Source of the DNA: a virus
Reading direction: 5' to 3' (one strand)
DNA: 21,111 bases
Virus record (IMG/VR): IMGVR_UViG_3300010160_000278
Coordinates: 1 to 21,111 of that record
The notes beneath the pieces were generated by a model. That model was not told the origin of the DNA. It was given only the letters and a program-made list of their open reading frames with translations, and made no database searches. Below are positions 16,470 to 21,111 of the stretch, in pieces. The translations under genes were made by a program, and so were the position numbers. Within the stretch, counting starts at the first letter, position 1, and each line of letters begins with the position of its first letter.

Positions 16470-17027
16470 TTAAGGGAAATTAATTATATAGTTGTTTCCT
16501 GTACAACCACATTGATTTGCAATAAAATAATCCAATTGTCTATTTGCTTGGATATATAATTTATTGGCTGTATCAATAGCACAGTTATTAGCTGCTGCTA
16601 TAGAGCCTTGAATCATATACCAAATACTATTCAATACTACTTTCGACTGGGTTCTTATAGCTGAATCACATTCCATCATGTCAAGCTTCATAAACGCACC
16701 ATCAAACTTTTCTTGAATAAGTTCAGTACGCATAATGTTCTTCTCTACAAAGTTTGTAGTAGCTGGGGCAACTGAATATTTCATGAAATATATTCCATCA
16801 GGCAATGGTGTCACTGCTGGGAATGTACTTAGTCCTAAAATAATTGAGTTGTAAACATTAAAGCTATTCACATTGAATGGAATAGAAACAGGTGTAGGAA
16901 AACCAGGAACAGTAATTTGCATAGTAGCAGCACTAACATTAGGTGGATCTGTATCATAAACAGATATATCAGCCACACCAAGTGTTTGTGTGTTATATGT
17001 GTTGATTACTAAAAAATCTAATATCAT
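16470..17027 (-). CDS. Conserved phage virion-region protein (185 aa), function unknown
   Basis: The N-terminal ~100 residues are beta-rich (LDFLVINTYNTQTLGVADIS, DTDPPNVSAATMQITVPGF, PDGIYFMKYSVAP), like an Ig or jelly-roll domain of a structural protein. The C-terminal ~85 residues are helical with regularly placed Cys (MMECDSAIRTQ, NNCAIDTANKLYIQANRQLD, then NQCGCTGNNYI). This beta domain plus Cys-bearing helical hairpin build occurs in unnamed structural-region proteins of Bacteroidota phages; I cannot assign a role. The ATG sits directly behind the T-tract of a terminator, so expression relies on readthrough or on a promoter I cannot see. A minor head or fibre-attachment protein is the likeliest reading. 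Confidence 0.6.
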   Translation of the reverse strand: MILDFLVINTYNTQTLGVADISVYDTDPPNVSAATMQITVPGFPTPVSIPFNVNSFNVYNSIILGLSTFPAVTPLPDGIYFMKYSVAPATTNFVEKNIMRTELIQEKFDGAFMKLDMMECDSAIRTQSKVVLNSIWYMIQGSIAAANNCAIDTANKLYIQANRQLDYFIANQCGCTGNNYIINFP

Positions 17028-17040
17028 GGTTTTTTATAAT

Positions 17041-17083
17041 AAAAATGCCAGAGGATTTGAGATATCCTCTCACCCTCTGGCAT
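17041..17083 (-). terminator. Intrinsic terminator behind the 386-residue virion protein
   Basis: Read on the minus strand, ATGCCAGAGG (17074-17083) pairs perfectly with CCTCTGGCAT (17045-17054). The loop contains a second partly complementary GAGGAT/ATCTC, so the stem can shift register. TTTTTATT follows at once. It lies 27 bases after the stop of the gene at 17110-18270. The T-tract ends 14 bases before the next ATG, so it may act as a partial terminator that lowers expression of the fibre cassette relative to the upstream virion protein. Confidence 0.85.
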
Positions 17084-17109
17084 AGGTTAATATGATGCTA
17101 CTTTTATTC

Positions 17110-18270
17110 TTAAGGAATCAAAGTAGTTGTTGTTGAAGTACTAGGCCATACAGTAGTTGTAGTGCTAGTAGTTGTGATACAAGCAGTATCTCCAGCTACA
17201 GCTCCTAAACCAGCTACTAAGATATCTTCAATTGCAGATGTTTCAGATTCAGGAACAGCAATAATTACCATGCTATCTTCCATGATGTAATCACCCCATT
17301 GGTAAGCAGATCTATCATACTCATTGAATTTGATGTAATACAAATCATAGATTGTACCATCAGTTACCCAAGACTCAAAGTTCTCGTTGTAACCATTCAT
17401 TCTGTAAAGATGCTTTAAGTAACCAGCTTGGTAACTATAGAAGTTCTTCTCTAATTGTTGAACCTCAGCAGAAGTACCAACAGCATAGTTAGAACGTTGA
17501 ATAATTACAGGTTGAGCTACTTTGTTACAAGGATCATCAACAATAAAGTCAGCAGTAGTTGCAGGACCAGAGAAAATGAAAGTTCTAAAGTAGAATCTGT
17601 CATACTCAAAAGGGAATGCAGCAATGTCACAAGGTTGTCCATAAGCAGTTAATGGTTTACCAGTGATACGTAAGAAAGCAGATTGATCATCACCAAGTCT
17701 TTGGAATTGATAAAACTGAGATAAGTAAATGTTGTCTGGGTTGTCACCAGGTGCATGAGATTCTAACTTTAAGATTAATGAATCAATTAAAGCAGGAACA
17801 TCAGTATCTGTACAAGGATCTCCACCACAATCACAACAAGGTGCATTAACAGTTACACTACGAGTGAAACCATTGAAGTACAATGTGTTTAAATAGCTAG
17901 AGAAGCCACGTAATGTTAATGTAACAATTTCACCACATTTTACTGTGAAGTCAACTACATCAGTTACTTGATTTACAGGAGTAGCACATCCTAAAGATTT
18001 GTACCACTCAGTTACGTTTGTTTTACAAGAAGAGCCACTTGGACATCCAGATATTTTGTCTGAACGCTTAGATCCTTGTAAGTATGTATTTACTCTACCT
18101 TGTGCGATGTAAAAGTAAGGATAGTTTGTAATGTTACCAGTAGTAGATACTGTGTAATCACTATTAAAAATTCCTACTTGACCAGCTGTTAAATCTTGTG
18201 TAGAGCCAGAGCTAGGTAGAGTATTTCCTACTGGAACGACAAAGAGCGTGGTTAATGAAAAATCAGCCAT
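17110..18270 (-). CDS. Probable abundant virion protein (auxiliary capsid candidate) with Thr-rich C-terminal tail (386 aa)
   Basis: The protein starts MADFSLTTLFVVPVGNT and is beta-rich throughout, with a Cys-rich patch near residues 145-160 (NAPCCDCGGDPCTDTD). A long conserved-looking section follows (SFEYDRFYFRTFIF-like FPFEYDRFYFRTFIFSG, then LEKNFYSYQAGYLKHLYRMN, FESWVTDGTIYDLYYIKF). It ends with TTTSTTTTVWPSTSTTTTLIP-type Ser/Thr sequence and no domain behind it. Its own terminator and its place among capsid and ring genes suggest a product needed in many copies, such as a head decoration or auxiliary capsid protein. Its family is not certain to me; a tail-tube-like protein is an alternative but would not fit a short-tailed crAss-like phage. 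Confidence 0.6.
   Translation of the reverse strand: MADFSLTTLFVVPVGNTLPSSGSTQDLTAGQVGIFNSDYTVSTTGNITNYPYFYIAQGRVNTYLQGSKRSDKISGCPSGSSCKTNVTEWYKSLGCATPVNQVTDVVDFTVKCGEIVTLTLRGFSSYLNTLYFNGFTRSVTVNAPCCDCGGDPCTDTDVPALIDSLILKLESHAPGDNPDNIYLSQFYQFQRLGDDQSAFLRITGKPLTAYGQPCDIAAFPFEYDRFYFRTFIFSGPATTADFIVDDPCNKVAQPVIIQRSNYAVGTSAEVQQLEKNFYSYQAGYLKHLYRMNGYNENFESWVTDGTIYDLYYIKFNEYDRSAYQWGDYIMEDSMVIIAVPESETSAIEDILVAGLGAVAGDTACITTTSTTTTVWPSTSTTTTLIP
17120..17176 (-). repeat. Thr-rich C-terminal tail of the 386-residue protein
   Basis: TTTSTTTTVWPSTSTTTT closes the protein almost at its stop. The two Thr runs are separated by VWP. Unlike the other tracts, no domain follows. Confidence 0.75.
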
Positions 18271-18297
18271 TTTGATTATGTTTTAGGTTATTAAAAA

Positions 18298-19029
18298 TTA
18301 TTCGTTTGTTTGTATTCTATAGATTGAGCTTTGAACAGCACTTTGGTTTTCTGTATACATAGCCAAGTTTTGTACTGTAAGATCTAATAGTTCATCTTCT
18401 AGGTATAGTTCAAGTTCGCAATCCTGATCGAATGATGGTAATCCATCAAGCATGATATATCCTGCCTTATTTATATATTGAGGATATCTCATGTAAGATA
18501 TATTTATAGTTTTTGGTGTAAATGTACCATCTGTAAATATAGAGATCTCATCAGAAGATATAAAGTTGAATGTCTCTTGATATTCAAAAGAGGGTTTATA
18601 GTGAGTGTTGTTTAAGCAAAACTGTAAGTCACCATGCTTAGCCAAGTCTCTATTAATCCATATCTTTCTATCTGTGCATCTTCCTTTATCAGCTAATACA
18701 TAACTATCTATATAGAACATGTACTGAGGTGTAAGGAGATGGACGTTTGCAAACCATTGATTTAGTTCAGCATTTTTCAATGCTAGGGTAAGTGGTTGGT
18801 GGTTGTAAGTCTCTACAAGACTTTGTAAGTCTTCATAACGTTTCTTAAAAGCATCCAGACCTAATCCAGAAACTGTACTAAACCCATCAACTTTTTGCTT
18901 TATCAATTTGATTTGAGCTTCATTCAATGCTAGAATTTTATCTTCTACAGGAATTTCTTGATGCTCATTAGTGGATAGTTTATTTAGTTTCTGATCAATC
19001 TTATATAATAAACTATCTACTGGGATCAT
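18298..19029 (-). CDS. Probable neck ring protein (crAss001 R3/R4-like, 243 aa)
   Basis: A helical N-terminal part dominates: SLLYKIDQKLNKLSTNEHQE, EDKILALNEAQIKLIKQK near residues 30-47, then YEDLQSLVETYNHQ. A beta half follows (YMFYIDSYVLADKGRC, WINRDLAKHGDLQFCL). The C-terminal pattern SYMRYPQYINKAGYIMLDG, followed by DQDCELELYLEDELLDLTV near residue 205, is common in neck and adaptor proteins of Bacteroidota phages. Position two genes after the capsid gene and far from the other two ring genes still matches crAss-like order if the fibre cassette is an insertion. It overlaps the upstream gene as ATGA (four bases), so the two are translationally coupled. Ring identity is inferred from order. 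Confidence 0.6.
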   Translation of the reverse strand: MIPVDSLLYKIDQKLNKLSTNEHQEIPVEDKILALNEAQIKLIKQKVDGFSTVSGLGLDAFKKRYEDLQSLVETYNHQPLTLALKNAELNQWFANVHLLTPQYMFYIDSYVLADKGRCTDRKIWINRDLAKHGDLQFCLNNTHYKPSFEYQETFNFISSDEISIFTDGTFTPKTINISYMRYPQYINKAGYIMLDGLPSFDQDCELELYLEDELLDLTVQNLAMYTENQSAVQSSIYRIQTNE

Positions 19030-19994
19030 AGTGCAGCTATTTTTTTACCTTTCAATTTACCTTCTAAAATTAACAATTGGTCTTGGTTATCTTCATCTGC
19101 TAAGAACTTCACTAAATCATCTTCGTCTTTAGCTATCTCAAACTCACCTTCATAAATCTTACCATTAGGTTTAGCTCTATATACTGAGTGAGCAACAGCT
19201 TGTTTAACCAAGTCTTTAATATGGAGTAAGTTTTCTTTCATATCTGCAAATCTGTTGAATACCTCAATTGGATTCAAACCTTGATATCTGCCATTCTTGA
19301 ATTCAGTTTGTTTCAATAGGTTATCCACCTGATTGTAAACTGCTTCTTCTTTGGAATCATCTGACACTGGAAGACCAAGTAGACGAGCCACTTTCTTCTT
19401 CTTCTCAGGAGTCATACTATCAAACTTAACAATTGCTTTGTTGATAAGTTGTTTCTTCTTAAACATTACCTTGTTCTCAATATCATCATCAGCAACATAG
19501 TATTGAATATCAGCAGGATATTCACCCCTCTCCCAAGCTTGGTAGCTAGAAGCAATTGTTGGATGAACTCTTAACCATGAGAATGCTACTTCTCTTAATG
19601 GTAATGTAAAGTCAAAATAGTTATCACCATCTAGTAACTTTACTGGTTGAACGTGCAAAGAATCATCTGTAGAAGTTGATAATCCATAGTTCCAAAATTG
19701 AGATCTTGGTCCTAAGTCAATATCACCTAATGCAGCTTCTAATCTGCTACGTACTTCTGTTACTCTTTCTATCTCCAATTCCTTTTCTAAAGGATCTTGG
19801 ATTCTTTTGATGTAGCTAGCGTTAGGATCTAAGCCTGTTCTATACTGACCATCTAATTCTTTATAAGGATATTTAAAAACTCCTGTACCAGGAATTCTAG
19901 TGTATCCTTTAATAGCTAGTCCACCTTGCATCGTTTGCAATTGCGAGTTGTTGTACTCTTTCTTAATAGTAGAGATTTTTCCTATCTTACCCAT
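19026..19994 (-). CDS. Capsid-region protein of unknown function, lysine-rich (322 aa)
   Basis: I do not recognise a named family. From MGKIGKISTIKKEYNNSQLQ the N-terminal third is basic and extended. The middle (SRSQFWNYGLSTST-like PRSQFWNYGLSTSTDDSLHV, then FDFTLPLREVAFSWLRVHPT) looks folded. Residues ~180-290 are helical and Lys-rich (KKKKVARLLGLPVSDDSKEE; EVFNRFADMKENLLHIKDLV). The stretch KKVARLLGLP resembles a small SAP/HeH-like helix pair, but weakly. The end is acidic then basic (AKDEDDLVKFLADEDNQDQ, LKGKKIAAL). I prefer ATG 19994 to 20060 because the latter lies inside a predicted RNA structure. The leader ends AACTACATATG, as at the metallophosphoesterase. As the first gene after the capsid protein, it is probably a head-completion or assembly protein. 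Confidence 0.55.
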   Translation of the reverse strand: MGKIGKISTIKKEYNNSQLQTMQGGLAIKGYTRIPGTGVFKYPYKELDGQYRTGLDPNASYIKRIQDPLEKELEIERVTEVRSRLEAALGDIDLGPRSQFWNYGLSTSTDDSLHVQPVKLLDGDNYFDFTLPLREVAFSWLRVHPTIASSYQAWERGEYPADIQYYVADDDIENKVMFKKKQLINKAIVKFDSMTPEKKKKVARLLGLPVSDDSKEEAVYNQVDNLLKQTEFKNGRYQGLNPIEVFNRFADMKENLLHIKDLVKQAVAHSVYRAKPNGKIYEGEFEIAKDEDDLVKFLADEDNQDQLLILEGKLKGKKIAAL

Positions 19995-20024
19995 ATGTAG
20001 TTGTTTTTTTGTTTGGTTTATTTG

Positions 20025-20081
20025 CAGATGGTTCCCATCGAAGGGAACACTGTACAGCATTTACTTGTACATGTCCATCTG
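20025..20081 (-). promoter_or_regulatory. Possible three-way-junction RNA element in the leader of the 322-residue gene
   Basis: CAGATGG (20025-20031) pairs with CCATCTG (20075-20081). The enclosed sequence forms two further hairpins: GTTCCC/GGGAAC (20031-20048, six-base loop) and TGTAC/GTACA (20051-20071, 11-base loop). Position 20031 is shared by two helices, so one pair must open. The result is a compact three-way junction in the minus-strand RNA, about 30 bases before ATG 19994. Pairing was found by eye only. It could be a riboregulator, a processing site or a protein-binding site. Confidence 0.5.
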
Positions 20082-20087
20082 TGATTT

Positions 20088-20127
20088 AGAAGACTCCCCC
20101 ACTGGGAGAGTGGGGGGAATGTCTTCT
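20088..20127 (-). promoter_or_regulatory. Long GC-rich stem-loop between the capsid gene and the next gene
   Basis: AGAAGAC (20088-20094) pairs with GTCTTCT (20121-20127), and CCCCCACT (20096-20103) with AGTGGGGG (20109-20116), leaving a five-base loop and a small asymmetric bulge. In this AT-rich window it stands out. No T-tract follows on the minus strand, so it is not a standard terminator for the genes here. On the plus strand TTAGTTTTTT follows, which would make it an intrinsic terminator against antisense transcription. An mRNA-protecting or RNase processing stem at the 3' end of the capsid message is also possible. Confidence 0.65.
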
Positions 20128-20141
20128 TAGTTTTTTGCGAA

Positions 20142-20174
20142 ACACCATTGGTGTCAGTCTGAGGATACTATCCT
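20142..20174 (-). promoter_or_regulatory. Two short palindromes just behind the capsid stop
   Basis: ACACCATTGGTGT (20142-20154) and AGGATACTATCCT (20162-20174) are six-base inverted repeats around single central bases. They lie 15-47 bases after the capsid stop. As RNA hairpins their loops would be too tight without opening a pair or two; as DNA they could be protein-binding half-site pairs. Together with the two elements at 20025-20127 they make nearly the whole intergenic stretch self-complementary. Confidence 0.4.
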
Positions 20175-20188
20175 TAGAGGGGCATTTA

Positions 20189-21111
20189 TTAGAATTGAGG
20201 AATTTCTTCTATCAATACTGTACGAGATAAATCTTCGATAAATACATCACAACGATCTTTCATCCAGATCTCATATCCAGGGAATTTGTTTGCAGACTGC
20301 ATTCCTTGAGACTTAGCAAAACCTAAGTGGCTACGAGTTCCATCAATATAACCCCAAGTCATAGAAGGAGCACCCTTCATACGTACTTCACGAATGTTGT
20401 TAACCATAGAACCATCGCTCATAGGGCTTACATCAAATACCATGAATACAGGAGTTGATTTTTTATTTTGACCAAATTCTAAGTTTGTTTGAGGAAGATC
20501 CAACTCTTTCAAGTGAATTAACTCAACACGACCAGTCTCACGAGTAACCATTGCATCGAATGCAAAGTTATATGTGATATGTTGGCCCTCTCCTTGCATA
20601 TATCTGTTACCAGAATCTGCCATGAAAGTAAGACCAGAATTTAAAGCATCATTCTTTAAAGCTTGTTGGAATACGTCAAAGCCAGCTTCATTAGTGTACA
20701 TTTTTACACGTCTGTCTTTAACATCCACACGTCTGTAGAATAAGTCACCAAATACAGAACGAATTAAGTTCGCAGTGAACTCACCTCTGTTGTACTGTAC
20801 TAAGTTACCATTGTTACGCATTCTGTGGTAAACACCAGCAGATGTACGCTTTAAGTTTTGTTGAGAACCATTAGTCTTTACAGTTCCAGGCTTAGCCCAG
20901 ATCATACGCTTAACTTTTAATTCTAACATAGACTTACGCATCCAGAACTCAATAAATGGTTCCCACTTAACATCGTTACGAGTTAAAGGTAATTGGTTAC
21001 GTATTTGAGGAGCATATACTAAGATATCTAAAGGTTTGCCAGAAGCATCTCTCATCATCTTGTCATCAGCCCACTCAGTGATTTTGTGCTCATAACCATA
21101 TGCAGAACCTA
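20189..21111 (-). CDS. Major capsid protein, crAss-like HK97 fold, C-terminal 306 residues (5' end outside window)
   Basis: The frame is open from the right edge, and an internal ATG pair at 21053-21058 is not the start because the in-frame codons upstream (EHKITEWADDK) continue without a stop. Visible features fit crAss-like major capsid proteins: FIEFWMRKSMLELKVKRMIW followed by AKPGTVKTNGSQQNLK, then YNRGEFTANLIRSVFGDLFY, RRVKMYTNEAGFDVFQQALK (the family's TGEYG-type axial segment), a beta stretch VFMVFDVSPMSDGSMVNNI, and the C-terminal MTWGYIDGTRSHLGF with IWMKDRCDVFIEDLSRTVLI. The product forms the icosahedral shell. The gene is followed by a stem-loop-rich spacer. The terminase and portal genes are expected beyond the right edge, as in other crAss-like genomes. 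Confidence 0.85.
   Translation of the reverse strand, partial: GSAYGYEHKITEWADDKMMRDASGKPLDILVYAPQIRNQLPLTRNDVKWEPFIEFWMRKSMLELKVKRMIWAKPGTVKTNGSQQNLKRTSAGVYHRMRNNGNLVQYNRGEFTANLIRSVFGDLFYRRVDVKDRRVKMYTNEAGFDVFQQALKNDALNSGLTFMADSGNRYMQGEGQHITYNFAFDAMVTRETGRVELIHLKELDLPQTNLEFGQNKKSTPVFMVFDVSPMSDGSMVNNIREVRMKGAPSMTWGYIDGTRSHLGFAKSQGMQSANKFPGYEIWMKDRCDVFIEDLSRTVLIEEIPQF

Noticed and set aside
19995-20060. Upstream ATG at 20060 for the 322-residue protein.
   Set aside because: It lies within the predicted three-way junction, and the added 22 residues look unlike a protein N-terminus; ATG 19994 has the A-rich leader shared with another gene.
20088-20136. Capsid-operon terminator in the sense direction.
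   Set aside because: The stem is strong but the T-tract lies on the plus-strand side only; in the minus-strand transcript AAATCACAG follows the stem, so a standard sense terminator is not supported.

Overview
The window reads as part of the virion-assembly region of a tailed bacteriophage infecting a member of the Bacteroidota, most probably a crAss-like phage (Crassvirales). Every supported gene lies on the minus strand, so transcription runs from position 21111 towards 1. The genes are tightly packed: four junctions have stop and start overlapped as TAATG and one as ATGA. Starts lack a clear Shine-Dalgarno and sit in A-rich leaders, as is usual for Bacteroidota. The one recognisable promoter has the Bacteroidota TTTG / TAnnTTTG layout. 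The DNA is AT-rich, with no tRNA, integrase, transposase, reverse transcriptase or CRISPR array visible.

In order of transcription, the right edge holds the C-terminal 306 residues of the major capsid protein. About 190 bases between that gene and the next start contain a dense set of stem-loops, including a possible three-way junction. Next come a lysine-rich capsid-region protein and a probable neck-ring protein. A 386-residue virion protein follows, ending in a Thr-rich tail and closed by an intrinsic terminator. A fibre or accessory cassette (about 11.8-17.0 kb) then carries a conserved virion protein, a 48-residue six-cysteine protein missed by length-filtered ORF calling, a 91-residue unknown, a tail-collar protein, a collagen-like fibre ending in a Peptidase_S74 intramolecular chaperone, and two secreted-type domain proteins with poly-Thr linkers. 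A second intrinsic terminator closes it.

A host-like promoter then starts a new unit: a calcineurin-type metallophosphoesterase, a second ring protein, an HU/IHF-like conserved protein, a third ring protein, the giant muzzle (tail stabilization) protein of about 2,026 residues, a 288-residue protein that looks like the detached C-terminal end of the muzzle, and the first 407 residues of a probable ejected cargo protein running off the left edge. This last gene is open to the window edge.

Together the genes would build the capsid shell, the portal-proximal neck rings, the fibres and receptor-binding modules, the terminal muzzle and the first ejected proteins. The most interesting points are the structured RNA downstream of the capsid gene, the apparently split muzzle, poly-Thr linkers and a shared small domain reused across proteins, the metallophosphoesterase with its own promoter among the ring genes, and the WLDKY-type motif in the cargo protein. 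Family assignments come from remembered sequence patterns, with no search run.
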